A stretch of DNA of 15,859 nt from Pseudomonadota bacterium (GTDB lineage Bacteria; Pseudomonadota; Alphaproteobacteria; Rhizobiales; Devosiaceae), in the NCBI GenBank assembly GCA_023427545.1, contig JAEZBF010000436.1, forward strand, positions 1-15,859, in the 5' to 3' direction. The notes under the pieces were generated by a model, which saw nothing but the letters and a program-made list of their open reading frames with translations, was not told where the DNA came from and searched no databases. The position numbers and the translations under genes were made by a program. Below, piece after piece: positions 1-7,441 of the stretch (the stretch's first letter is position 1; every line of letters begins with the position of its first letter).

Positions 1-68
1 CCCTGGATGAAGCGTTCGCGGCGCGCGAACATGAGCAGGAAGGTAGGTCCCCTAAGCTGGCGTTATGA
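1..68 (+). CDS. Possible 3' end of a gene entering from the left edge
   Basis: The third forward frame is open from the window edge and ends at a TGA at 66-68. It encodes about 21 residues, beginning LDEAFAARE and ending PKLAL. The peptide is charged and helix-like, as expected for a protein C-terminus, and would converge on the MFS gene with a 17-base overlap of the 3' ends. So short a piece cannot be assigned to a family. It may simply be a chance open frame in GC-rich DNA. Confidence 0.3.
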   Translation, partial: LDEAFAAREHEQEGRSPKLAL

Positions 69-1245
69 CCCTGCGTCCATCATGGGACACGAGCACCAGC
101 ACGCCCAGCAGCGCGAGCGCACTGAAGACGGCGGCGACCAGCGGGAGTTGGCCGTAGCCCCATCCACTGGCGATGAGGAGACCGCCGATTGCGGCACCGA
201 TCGCGATGCCCACCTGCGATGCCGTATTCATCAGCGTCGACGCGAAGTTCGGTGCGTCACCCACTTCTCGCAGCAGCCGGCTCTGGAGCGAGGCCGGGAT
301 CGTGAACGCTGCGAGCCACGCCAGGAACAGCATCGAAACTGCGGCCCATGGACTAGACGCGAAGAACCAGAGAGCGACGAGGAACATCGCGAAGAGGGTG
401 AATGCGCCAAGCATCGCAGTTCCGGGAAGACGATCGCCGAGCTGTCCGCCGGCCAACGTGCCAGCGAAGGAGGCGATCCCCATAACCAGGAGTACCCCAG
501 GGACGAGGTCGAGCGCAACTCCCGCCACATCCGTGAGGAACGGCACGATGTAGGCGAGCATGATGAAGTAGGCGACCAGCAGCGTCGCGAAGATCGCATA
601 GCAGAGCAGCGCAATCGGGCGGACGGCCGCCGCGAGTTCGGCCTTCATGTCCGACGACTGTACCGGTTCGCCGGTGCGGTTTGGAATGAACAGAGCTAGG
701 GTGACGAGCGCGAGAACCCCCATTGCCGCTGCAACCCAGAAGGTGGTGCGCCAGCCATAGGCATTGCCGATGGCGGTGCCCAGCGGTACCCCAAGGATGG
801 TAGCCGCGCTCACACCAGCGACCACGAAAGATAACGCAGTGGCCTTGCGATCATCGGGGGCAACCCTGGTTGCGATGACTATGGCTACTCCGAAGTGCAG
901 GCCGTGGCAGGCGGAAAGCGCGAGCCTCGCGGCCATGAGTGTCCAGTAGCTGGTCGCCACTGCGCAAAGCACATTGCCTGCGATGTAGATCACCATAACG
1001 GCCAGAAGCAGTACCCTGCGGGGCACACGGCTGGTCAGAAGCGCAAGGAAGGGCCCGGCGACGCCGACGCCGATAGCGTAGCCGGTAATGAGCTGGCCCG
1101 CGACCGGGATGGTAACGTCGAGGTCCGTGGCAAGCGCCGGTAGCAGCCCTGCGACCACCATCTCGGCGGTCACGATTGCGAAGGTAGCAATGAGGAGTGC
1201 CACGACCGGAATGAGCCAGTTCACTGGCGCTGAAGTCACAGTCAT
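52..1245 (-). CDS. MFS transporter, DHA1/AraJ-YdhP-like exporter
   Basis: A 397-residue, very hydrophobic protein with about 12 predicted membrane helices, normal for the drug:H+ antiporter-1 branch of the major facilitator superfamily. Helix 1 carries TAEMVVAGLLP near residues 26-36, a pattern typical of AraJ/YdhP/PbuE-type exporters. A degenerate motif A (TSRVPRR, 71-77) sits in the loop after helix 2. A motif-C-like GVPLGTAIG (152-160) is followed by GWR. It should sit in the inner membrane and export small molecules (drugs, sugars or nucleosides) by proton antiport; the substrate is unknown. The ATG at 1245 has a purine-rich GGGGG stretch just upstream. It lies 68 bases downstream of otsA on the same strand, so co-transcription with the trehalose genes is possible but not shown. 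Confidence 0.88.
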   Translation of the reverse strand: MTVTSAPVNWLIPVVALLIATFAIVTAEMVVAGLLPALATDLDVTIPVAGQLITGYAIGVGVAGPFLALLTSRVPRRVLLLAVMVIYIAGNVLCAVATSYWTLMAARLALSACHGLHFGVAIVIATRVAPDDRKATALSFVVAGVSAATILGVPLGTAIGNAYGWRTTFWVAAAMGVLALVTLALFIPNRTGEPVQSSDMKAELAAAVRPIALLCYAIFATLLVAYFIMLAYIVPFLTDVAGVALDLVPGVLLVMGIASFAGTLAGGQLGDRLPGTAMLGAFTLFAMFLVALWFFASSPWAAVSMLFLAWLAAFTIPASLQSRLLREVGDAPNFASTLMNTASQVGIAIGAAIGGLLIASGWGYGQLPLVAAVFSALALLGVLVLVSHDGRRVITPA

Positions 1246-1313
1246 GCTGGCCCCCGTGCTCTCCCGGGAGAAAGCATAGCACGAACTGGGCTAATAAAGC
1301 TGCAGCAGTTTAC

Positions 1314-2678
1314 TTAGCTCGGCCTAGAAAGCCGGTCGAGAAAGCTCGTTGCCCACGCAGTGATGCTGTACCGCCGGATGGCTCCTGAGAGGCCGCGCCA
1401 GCGCGCCTGACGTTCGGCGAGTGGCATCCTGAGCGCGGCATCCAGCGCGCGAGCGGTCTCGTTCGTGTCGTACGGGTTCACCAGCAGCGCCTCGGGGAAG
1501 ATTTCGGCCGCTCCGGCAAAGATCGAGAGCACCAGTACTCCCGGGTCCTCGGGATCCTGGCTGCCGACATACTCATGTGCGACGAGGTTCATACCATCAC
1601 GCAGTGGTGTGACGAAGCCGACACGCGCCGTCCTGTAGAGCCCCGCCAGCTGAGCCTGGCCGAAGGCGCGCCTTACGTAATTGAGCGGGTGCCAATCCGG
1701 TTCGGCGAACCGGCCCATGACGCGGCCGCAGGCGGAATTCAGCTCGTCCGAAATCTCCTGATATTGCGGGATCATAGCCCGCGAAGGTGGCGCGATCTGA
1801 AGGAAGCTGACGTTCCGGCGGTGCTCGGGATAGTCGTCGAGCAACCGCTCGTAGGCCGAAAAGCGCTGGGGCAGGCCCTTGGTGTAGTCAAGTCGGTCTA
1901 CTCCGAGAATAAGGGGACGCGCGCCCGAGACTTTCTGGAAGGCCTCCCTCAGTTGCGTCGCTTCCGCTGACACCGACAGCCGGCTGAAGGTATCGGGGTC
2001 GGAGCCGATCGGGAACACCTCGGTCTTGAGATCCTCGAGCGGCTCGAGGGGGCCCGCACTCTTGCGGGCGCGCACGAACTGCTCCTCCGAGGCGAAGTCG
2101 TTCAGCGCGGCGACGTCACGATTGGCCTGAAGCCCGACGACGTCGTATGCGGTCAGCGAATTGACGAGTTCCCGATGGCCAGGGACTACCGAAAGCGCCT
2201 CCGGCGGCGGAAAGGGGATGTGGAGGAAGAAGCCGATACGGTTCCCAACGCCCCGCCGGCGCAGCACCGACCCGAGCGGGATCAGGTGATAGTCGTGCAC
2301 CCAGAGCAGATCATCGTCCTGGATCAGGCTGCACACCGCGTCGGCGAACTGCTCGTTCACCCGCATGTACGCGTCGAAGTAGCCGGGCTCGATCTGAGCC
2401 AGGTCCGGCCGAAGGTGGAATGTCGGCCACAGTACGCTGTTTGCGAACCCTGCGTAATAGCCGGCGTGATCCGTCTCGGTCAGGTCGATGCCGGCAACCG
2501 TATAGCCTCGCATCTCCCTGAGTTGTGGTGGTTGCGGTGTCTCGGAGAGGGCTCCCGACCAGCCAACCCACAGCCCCTGTCGTTGCCTCAGAACGTCCTC
2601 GAGCGCGGTCGCCAAGCCACCCGGCGCGACCTTTCCGGGAGCAGGAGTCCGATTGGAAACGACGACGAGCCTACCCAT
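1314..2678 (-). CDS. otsA: Alpha,alpha-trehalose-phosphate synthase (UDP-forming), GT20 family
   Basis: Makes trehalose-6-phosphate from glucose-6-phosphate and a nucleotide-glucose (UDP-glucose in the classic enzyme) in the cytoplasm. At 454 residues it is close to the usual 455-480. Family hallmarks are all present: SNR near the N-terminus (8-10), the GGL loop (20-22), WVHDYHLIPL (126-135), the donor phosphate-binding VDRLDYTKG with R262 and K267 (same numbers as the E. coli enzyme, from memory), and RDGMNLVAHEY (360-370). The ATG at 2676-2678 directly abuts the TAG stop of otsB (2679-2681), so translation is probably coupled. With otsB it forms the OtsAB pathway, usually linked to osmotic, desiccation or stationary-phase stress. 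Nothing looks truncated. Confidence 0.97.
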   Translation of the reverse strand: MGRLVVVSNRTPAPGKVAPGGLATALEDVLRQRQGLWVGWSGALSETPQPPQLREMRGYTVAGIDLTETDHAGYYAGFANSVLWPTFHLRPDLAQIEPGYFDAYMRVNEQFADAVCSLIQDDDLLWVHDYHLIPLGSVLRRRGVGNRIGFFLHIPFPPPEALSVVPGHRELVNSLTAYDVVGLQANRDVAALNDFASEEQFVRARKSAGPLEPLEDLKTEVFPIGSDPDTFSRLSVSAEATQLREAFQKVSGARPLILGVDRLDYTKGLPQRFSAYERLLDDYPEHRRNVSFLQIAPPSRAMIPQYQEISDELNSACGRVMGRFAEPDWHPLNYVRRAFGQAQLAGLYRTARVGFVTPLRDGMNLVAHEYVGSQDPEDPGVLVLSIFAGAAEIFPEALLVNPYDTNETARALDAALRMPLAERQARWRGLSGAIRRYSITAWATSFLDRLSRPS

Positions 2679-3446
2679 CTACTTGCCACCTGCGAGGCGG
2701 TCGGCGAGATCGTTCAGCAGCGGTAGGACGGCTTCCTGACCGGGGATTGTGATGGATGCCCGAGTGGGCCCAGAACCAACCTTGATGCCGAAGCCACCAA
2801 TGCCCTCGGCAACGGCAAATCCATCCTCGTCGGTCACGTCATCACCGATGAAGACTGGAACTCGGCCGTTGAACGGCGCCTCTGCCATGTAGGCTGTCAC
2901 CGCCGCTCCCTTGTGGACACCGCTGGCCCGAGCTTCGATCACCATCTTGCCTCGGATCACCGACCAGGTGGGGTCGTTCTCCACCGCCCCGGCGACGATT
3001 GCTTCGCATTCGGCACCGCGTTCGGGCGCCAGGCGGTAATGGAGCGCGACGGCACTGGGCTTGACCTCGACGACAAGTCTGCTGTCGCCCGCGGTCGCCG
3101 CCTCCATTGTTCGAGCCAGTTCGCTTGTGGCGCCCAGAGCCGCTTCGTTCAGCCAAACAATGGTGCCGTCTGCCCCCCGCCGCTCATTTCCATGATCTCC
3201 GGCGACCAGAAACTTCGCCCCGAGCTTCTGGTCGATCGTCGCAACGCTCCGGCCTGAAACAATGGCGATGGCTCCGCCTGCCGCACGCTGGAGGCGTCGC
3301 AGTGCCTGTCGCATTGCCTCTTCGAGGATGACGGCCTCCGGAGTCGGGGCAATCGCAACCAGCACCCCGTCGAAGTCGAGGAAGACTGCGATATCATTAG
3401 CGCGCAGGCAGGCATGCAAGCGGTCGAAGTCTCTGTTCAGCTGCAT
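2679..3446 (-). CDS. otsB: Trehalose-6-phosphate phosphatase (HAD superfamily)
   Basis: Removes phosphate from trehalose-6-phosphate to give trehalose. All four HAD motifs are visible in the 255-residue form: motif I FLDFDGVL (D24 nucleophile, D26 acid/base), motif II VSGRS (63-67), motif III lysine in GVHKG (K179), and motif IV FIGDDVTDEDGF with D202/D203. The substrate-contact segment VKPSAVALHYR (128-138) is typical of the family. The frame stays open up to an ATG at 3560 (293 residues), but the extra 38 residues are Arg/Pro-rich and do not resemble the family, so the ATG at 3446 (MQLNRDFD) is preferred. No strong Shine-Dalgarno decides the start. It is the upstream gene of the pair and abuts otsA with no gap. 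Confidence 0.94.
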   Translation of the reverse strand: MQLNRDFDRLHACLRANDIAVFLDFDGVLVAIAPTPEAVILEEAMRQALRRLQRAAGGAIAIVSGRSVATIDQKLGAKFLVAGDHGNERRGADGTIVWLNEAALGATSELARTMEAATAGDSRLVVEVKPSAVALHYRLAPERGAECEAIVAGAVENDPTWSVIRGKMVIEARASGVHKGAAVTAYMAEAPFNGRVPVFIGDDVTDEDGFAVAEGIGGFGIKVGSGPTRASITIPGQEAVLPLLNDLADRLAGGK

Positions 3447-3621
3447 GGTGAGCCTGATCACCCCTGCGGGCGGTGACGTCAACCCTCGTCGATCGACGGG
3501 TTCGAGCTCGCTGACCGGAGCGCACCTCCGCCCTTCGCGATGGGAATCACTTACGAGCACCTCTCACCCATTCCACCCGAGGGCATTGGCAAGTCCGAAC
3601 GCTTGAAGCACAAAGCAGGAC
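3447..3621. promoter_or_regulatory. Divergent intergenic region between otsB and the DUF3237 gene
   Basis: A 175-base gap between the preferred otsB start and the first ATG of the DUF3237 gene. It must hold the promoter of the ots genes and probably that of the DUF3237-monooxygenase pair. I found no convincing sigma-70 hexamers. I looked for the alphaproteobacterial EcfG stress promoter pattern (GGAAC...CGTT) and did not find a good match. The only notable element is the 12-base palindrome listed separately. Confidence 0.4.
3487..3498. repeat. Perfect 12-base palindrome CGTCGATCGACG
   Basis: A self-complementary 12-mer about 40 bases upstream of the otsB start, flanked by CCCT on the left and GGGT on the right, which extends the dyad imperfectly. 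It could be an operator, but GC-rich genomes produce such palindromes by chance and no second copy was noticed in the window. Confidence 0.3.
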
Positions 3622-4152
3622 ATGTCCGCCTCCAGTGGCTCTCGCGTTGCTGCACCCGAGGCGGGATCGAAAAGGGGGAGAACTGCCATTCTCGATCTAC
3701 CCGCGCCGGTATTGCGGCCGTTTTGCACGCTTGAAGTCGAGGTCGGTACGCCGCGCAATTTGGGAGACGGTCGCTTCGGCCAACGCCGGATCGTCCCGAT
3801 CGTCGGCGGTCGCGTCAGCGGTCAGTCGATTTCCGGAACGATCGTGAGCGGCGGGGCGGACTGGCAGACGGTTGGCAACGGGATGACCGAGATGAACGCC
3901 CGCTATGCGTTCGAGACTTCCGACGGCGCATTGGTCGAGATCATCGACACCGGGTACCGCCACGGCCCCGCCGAGGTCATGAAGCAACTGGCCTCAGGCC
4001 AACTTGTTCCCCCGGGCGAATACTACATGCGCTCTTCGGCACGGCTCGAGACAGGGCACCCCGACTACGCCTGGCTCAACCGTATGATCTTCGTTGGTAC
4101 CGGCGCCCGCAACGGCCCGACCGTCCAGATCGACCTTTACTTGGTGGAGTAG
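3622..4152 (+). CDS. DUF3237 (UPF0311) family protein
   Basis: A protein of up to 176 residues matching the DUF3237 pattern: LEVEVGTPRNLGDG near residues 38-51, then GRRxxPIxGGxVxGxxxxGTIxxGGADWQ, an alternating beta-strand body, HGPAEV, YYMRSSARLETGHPDYAWLN and a closing strand before the stop. The family's biochemical function is not established; a small barrel fold is likely. The start is uncertain. The ATG at 3622 has only AGGA one base upstream and gives a long Ala/Arg-rich leader that homologues usually lack. The family region begins around residue 33. The gene ends nine bases before the monooxygenase ATG, so the two are almost certainly one operon and may act on the same compound. Confidence 0.85.
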   Translation: MSASSGSRVAAPEAGSKRGRTAILDLPAPVLRPFCTLEVEVGTPRNLGDGRFGQRRIVPIVGGRVSGQSISGTIVSGGADWQTVGNGMTEMNARYAFETSDGALVEIIDTGYRHGPAEVMKQLASGQLVPPGEYYMRSSARLETGHPDYAWLNRMIFVGTGARNGPTVQIDLYLVE

Positions 4153-4161
4153 GGACCCGGA

Positions 4162-5481
4162 ATGCAGGAGCCTCACGTCCTTATAGCCGGGGGTGGCATC
4201 GGCGGCCTCACGACGGCTCTCACCCTCCACCAGATCGGCGTCCCGTTCACCGTGTTCGAAGCGTCGCGAGAGATCGCCCCGCTGGGCGTGGGCATCAACA
4301 TCCAGCCCAACGCGGTGCGTGAGCTCAGTGACCTGGGCATCGGCCGCGAAGCGCTCGACCGGGTTGGTGTGCCGGCGCTAGAATGGGCGCTTGTCGGCCT
4401 CAACGGCAACGACATCTATTCCGAGCCGCGCGGCCTGAAGGCCGGCTACCGCTGGCCGCAATACGCTGCGCATCGCGGCATGCTTCATGTGCTGCTCTAC
4501 GAAACCCTGCTCGAGCGGGCGGGTCCAGACGCCGTGAAACTCGGGCACAGGGTCGCCGGTTACGAGAAGCACTCCGACGGCTCGGTCATTGCGATTGTCC
4601 AACGCAACGATGGGTCGCAGACTCGTGCCGCTGGCAGCCTGCTGATCGGCGCTGATGGCATCCATTCGGCAGTGCGCGCGCAGATGCATCCAAATCAATC
4701 GCCCATCAACTGGGGCGGGGCGGTGATGTGGCGGGGGACGACCAAGGCCATGCCGATCCGCACCGGCTCCTCCTTCGTCGGCCTGGGCACCCATCGGCAG
4801 CGTGTTGTCTTCTACCCGATCTCACATCCGCACCCGCAAACCGGGCTTGCCACCATCAACTGGATTGCCGAACTGACGCTGGACAACTCTCAGGGCTGGC
4901 AGAGCAATGCCTGGTTCCGGCCGGTGCAGATCGAAAGCTTCATCCATCACTTCGACGGCTGGACCTACGACTGGCTGGATGTGCCGGATCTGCTTCGACG
5001 CGCCGACGTCGCCTACGAGAACCCGATGATTGACCGCGATCCGGTGCCGACCTGGCAGGACGGACCCGTGGCGCTCCTCGGCGATGCCGCGCATGCGATG
5101 TATCCAACCGGCTCCAACGGCGCGAGCCAGGCCATCGTCGACGCGCGCATCCTGGGCGCGTCCATCCTCGCTCATGGTGTGAGCGAATTCGCCCTCGCCG
5201 CCTACGATGAGCGGCTGTGCGATCCGATCTCCCAGCTCGTGCTGCGCAATCGCGGTGCGGGTCCGTTCGGCCTGCTTAACATCGTTGATGAAAGGTGTGG
5301 CGGTAGGTTCGACAATATCGACGACGTGGTGCCGCCCGCCGAGCGCAACGAGTTCATGTCGCGCTACAAGGCCGCCGCCGGGTTCGCCATCGAGCAGCTC
5401 AACGGCGCGAAGCCGACCATTCCGCCCGGCAGCCGCGTAAGCGGGGCTGAGGGCAACTTCCACAACTCGATCATGGCTTAA
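4162..5481 (+). CDS. FAD-dependent monooxygenase, PhzS/salicylate hydroxylase-like (group A flavoprotein)
   Basis: A 439-residue class A flavin hydroxylase, expected to insert one oxygen atom into an aromatic or heteroaromatic ring using NAD(P)H and O2. The N-terminal Rossmann motif GGGIGG (10-15) is followed by the ribose-binding E33. The DG motif lies at LLIGADGIHSAVR (D165-G166) and the GD motif at ALLGDAAHAMYP (G307-D308). These three motifs define the p-hydroxybenzoate hydroxylase fold. Length and overall look resemble the flavin-dependent oxidoreductases related to PhzS of phenazine biosynthesis, but no phenazine genes are present and the substrate is unknown. The ATG at 4162 has AGGG about eight bases upstream. 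It sits nine bases behind the DUF3237 gene and its 3' end overlaps the opposing SH3 gene by 11 bases. Confidence 0.93.
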   Translation: MQEPHVLIAGGGIGGLTTALTLHQIGVPFTVFEASREIAPLGVGINIQPNAVRELSDLGIGREALDRVGVPALEWALVGLNGNDIYSEPRGLKAGYRWPQYAAHRGMLHVLLYETLLERAGPDAVKLGHRVAGYEKHSDGSVIAIVQRNDGSQTRAAGSLLIGADGIHSAVRAQMHPNQSPINWGGAVMWRGTTKAMPIRTGSSFVGLGTHRQRVVFYPISHPHPQTGLATINWIAELTLDNSQGWQSNAWFRPVQIESFIHHFDGWTYDWLDVPDLLRRADVAYENPMIDRDPVPTWQDGPVALLGDAAHAMYPTGSNGASQAIVDARILGASILAHGVSEFALAAYDERLCDPISQLVLRNRGAGPFGLLNIVDERCGGRFDNIDDVVPPAERNEFMSRYKAAAGFAIEQLNGAKPTIPPGSRVSGAEGNFHNSIMA

Positions 5482-5911
5482 CCTCCACAAGGGAATCCCG
5501 CTCGACCCAACCCGCGCGGCCGGTGGGGCCTAGGAATTTCGCCCAGCCGTCCTCCTCAGCCACGACGCGTATCGGTAGCCCCGCGCGCAGGACGCCCAGC
5601 CGCGCGCTGTCCTCTGACGGCCCCATATGCACGCGCACCGGCTCTGTCGCCTTGAAGAGGCGCACTTCGACCTCCTGCCCACTCGGGCGTTCGATGGATG
5701 TGGCTCGCACCGGTCCCCGTGCCCAGGAAGGTAGGCTGCGGGGCACGAGCGGCGTAGGCGGCACCGAGAACTTCGAGGTGTCGACGGGAGCGACCTCTGT
5801 GTGCGGCATGGCCACCACGACCCGGCCGGCGCTGTCGAGCAGAACCTGCGCGGCGGCGCCGAACGCGAGCATACCCAGCGTCAGCGCCACAATGTACTTC
5901 GTTCCAGTCAT
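5471..5911 (-). CDS. Small secreted protein with a bacterial SH3 domain
   Basis: Starting at the ATG at 5911 the protein has 146 residues. The N-terminus MTGTKYIVALTLGMLAFGAAA is a clear Sec signal peptide, with likely cleavage after AAA at residue 21. A proline-rich linker (about 40-68) leads to a C-terminal SH3b-like domain (about 88-146) containing VRVHMGPSEDSARLGVLRAG and DGWAKFLG...GWVERDSLV. Such domains are associated with peptidoglycan or protein binding in the periplasm; no catalytic domain is present. An in-frame ATG at 5932 would add MSRAELR. A much longer upstream extension (to 6364) is open but has no coding character and overlaps the MATE gene. It converges on the monooxygenase, whose stop lies inside its last codons. 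Confidence 0.82.
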   Translation of the reverse strand: MTGTKYIVALTLGMLAFGAAAQVLLDSAGRVVVAMPHTEVAPVDTSKFSVPPTPLVPRSLPSWARGPVRATSIERPSGQEVEVRLFKATEPVRVHMGPSEDSARLGVLRAGLPIRVVAEEDGWAKFLGPTGRAGWVERDSLVEVKP

Positions 5912-5932
5912 CCTCAGCTCGGCGCGGGACAT

Positions 5933-6088
5933 CCGCAAGCATAGATGGCGCAGATTTTCCGGGCAGGATAGGTGCCGTTGGGCGCCACAGCCGAAGCCTC
6001 GGGACCAATTCAGCGCCCCGAAACCGCATTGCGGTGCCGAATGGCGGCATGTAAGGCATCCGCGCTTCCTGATCGCTGACGGTAAACC
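5933..6088. other. Divergent intergenic region between the SH3 and MATE genes
   Basis: A 156-base region that must contain the promoters of both flanking genes. It contains three short stem-forming segments (GGTGCC-gttg-GGCGCC, CCGCA-t-TGCGG and TGCCG-aatgg-CGGCA), none followed by a T-run. I see no convincing promoter hexamers, no open reading frame of note and no copy of the motifs found in the right half. Confidence 0.35.
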
Positions 6089-7438
6089 TTGACGCGGCCG
6101 AGTTACCCCTTCGATGTGCGCTCGGCCGATATCTGGCGCATTGCGCTGCCTGCGTCGGTGGCCTTCATCACCGAGCCTCTGGCCGGCCTCAGCGACATCA
6201 CCGTCATCGGCAGGTTGGGCGACCCGGCATTGCTCGGCGGGCTTGTGCTCGGTGCCCTCGCCTTCGACTTCCTCTTTTCGGTCGCGTTCTTCCTGCGAAC
6301 CGGTACGGCTGGACTCACGGCGCAGTCGATCGGCGCGCGCGACCGCCACGACGGCCTGATCCACTTCGGCAGGGCGGCCGCCGCAGCGCTCGTCCTAGGC
6401 ATCGGGATGATCGCCCTCAGCTGGCCTCTCCTCGCGCTCGCCAACGCGGCACTGGCGCCGCCCACGCCGGCGGCTGCCGATGCCCTCGGGCTCTACTTCA
6501 ACGTCCGCATCTGGTCAGCGCCGTTCTCGCTTCTCAACTACGCGCTGCTCGGCTGGTATTACGGTCGTGGGAACGCCCGCACCGGCATGCTCCTGCAGTT
6601 CGTGATCCACCTCGTCGACATCGCGCTCTCCGTCCTGTTCGTCTACGGCTTCGGGTGGGGCATCTTCGGCGCCGCGCTCGGCACAGTGCTAGGGCAGATC
6701 GTGGCCGCCATGCTCGGCCTTTGCTTGGTCGTCAAGCACTTCGGCGGGTTGGGCAAGATCCTGCCGCTGATCCATCCCTCGGAGCTTCTCGACCCCTCCG
6801 GCGTGCGGCGGATGGTCGGGCTCTCGCGCGACCTTATGCTGCGTTCGATCGCGCTTATGGGCGCCTACAGCTTCTATGCGGCGCAAGGATCACGGCTGGG
6901 GGAGCTCGCACTCTCCGGCAACGCCATCCTCCTCAATCTGCTGATGATCTCGGGCTACATGCTCGATGGCACCGCGCAGGCTACCGAGGCGCTCTGCGGC
7001 AAGGCGGTCGGCGCGAATTACCGTCCGGCCTACGAGCAAGCCTACGCACTCTCGATGCGCTGGGGCCTCGTCATCTCGCTCGGCCTCACGCTGATCTGGC
7101 TCTTCGGCGGCCCGTTCGTGATCGACTTCATGACCACCAGCGAACCGGTGAGAGACTATGCCCGCCAGTTCCTCTGGATCGCGGCGATCGCCTCCCTCAC
7201 CGGCATGCCGAGCTTCATCTACGACGGCGTGCTCATCGGCTCGACCCTGAACGTGACCATGCGGAACGGCATGATCGTGGCGCTGGTGATCTTCCTTGCC
7301 GCTTGTCTTGTGCTCGAACCGGTGGCGGGAAACCTCGGCCTATGGATCGGCCTCCACATCTTCTTCCTCGCCCGAAGCGCCTACTACTGGGGTGCGCTCG
7401 AGCGCGCGAAGCCGCGGCTCTTCACGCAGCAGGCGTAG
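6089..7438 (+). CDS. MATE family efflux transporter (DinF-like)
   Basis: A 449-residue polytopic membrane protein, expected 12 helices in two pseudo-symmetric bundles, length typical for MATE exporters. The N-terminal segment SADIWRIALPASVAFITEPLAGLSD, then VIGRLG, matches the DinF branch, whose members begin with a short leader, an IALP helix and a VIG(R/H)LG turn. The second half opens with LSRDLMLRSIALMGAYSFYAAQGSRLG, again typical. It should extrude cationic or hydrophobic compounds by Na+ or H+ antiport; the substrate is unknown. The only family-compatible start is the TTG at 6089, with just a weak GG-rich stretch upstream, so expression may be low. It ends three bases before the stop of the opposing GntR gene, with no obvious terminator between them. 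Confidence 0.92.
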   Translation: MTRPSYPFDVRSADIWRIALPASVAFITEPLAGLSDITVIGRLGDPALLGGLVLGALAFDFLFSVAFFLRTGTAGLTAQSIGARDRHDGLIHFGRAAAAALVLGIGMIALSWPLLALANAALAPPTPAAADALGLYFNVRIWSAPFSLLNYALLGWYYGRGNARTGMLLQFVIHLVDIALSVLFVYGFGWGIFGAALGTVLGQIVAAMLGLCLVVKHFGGLGKILPLIHPSELLDPSGVRRMVGLSRDLMLRSIALMGAYSFYAAQGSRLGELALSGNAILLNLLMISGYMLDGTAQATEALCGKAVGANYRPAYEQAYALSMRWGLVISLGLTLIWLFGGPFVIDFMTTSEPVRDYARQFLWIAAIASLTGMPSFIYDGVLIGSTLNVTMRNGMIVALVIFLAACLVLEPVAGNLGLWIGLHIFFLARSAYYWGALERAKPRLFTQQA

Positions 7439-7441
7439 CCG

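Noticed and set aside
7..699. A 230-codon plus-strand open frame at the left edge
   Set aside because: Antisense to the MFS gene; translation is extremely Arg/Glu-rich, as expected for the reverse of hydrophobic membrane segments.
3447..3560. N-terminal extension of OtsB to the ATG at 3560
   Set aside because: The added 38 residues are Arg/Pro-rich and unlike OtsB N-termini, which begin shortly before the DxD motif.
3540..3580. EcfG-type general stress promoter in front of otsB
   Set aside because: A GGAAT...CGTA pair exists on the minus strand, but the spacing is too short and both boxes deviate from the consensus.
4822..5490. A 222-codon minus-strand open frame inside the monooxygenase
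   Set aside because: Mirror of the third-base-GC codon pattern of the monooxygenase; no family features, and the plus-strand gene has all three flavin motifs.
5912..6364. N-terminal extension of the SH3 protein to the first ATG at 6364
   Set aside because: The extension overlaps the divergent MATE gene and would bury the clear signal peptide that begins at 5911.
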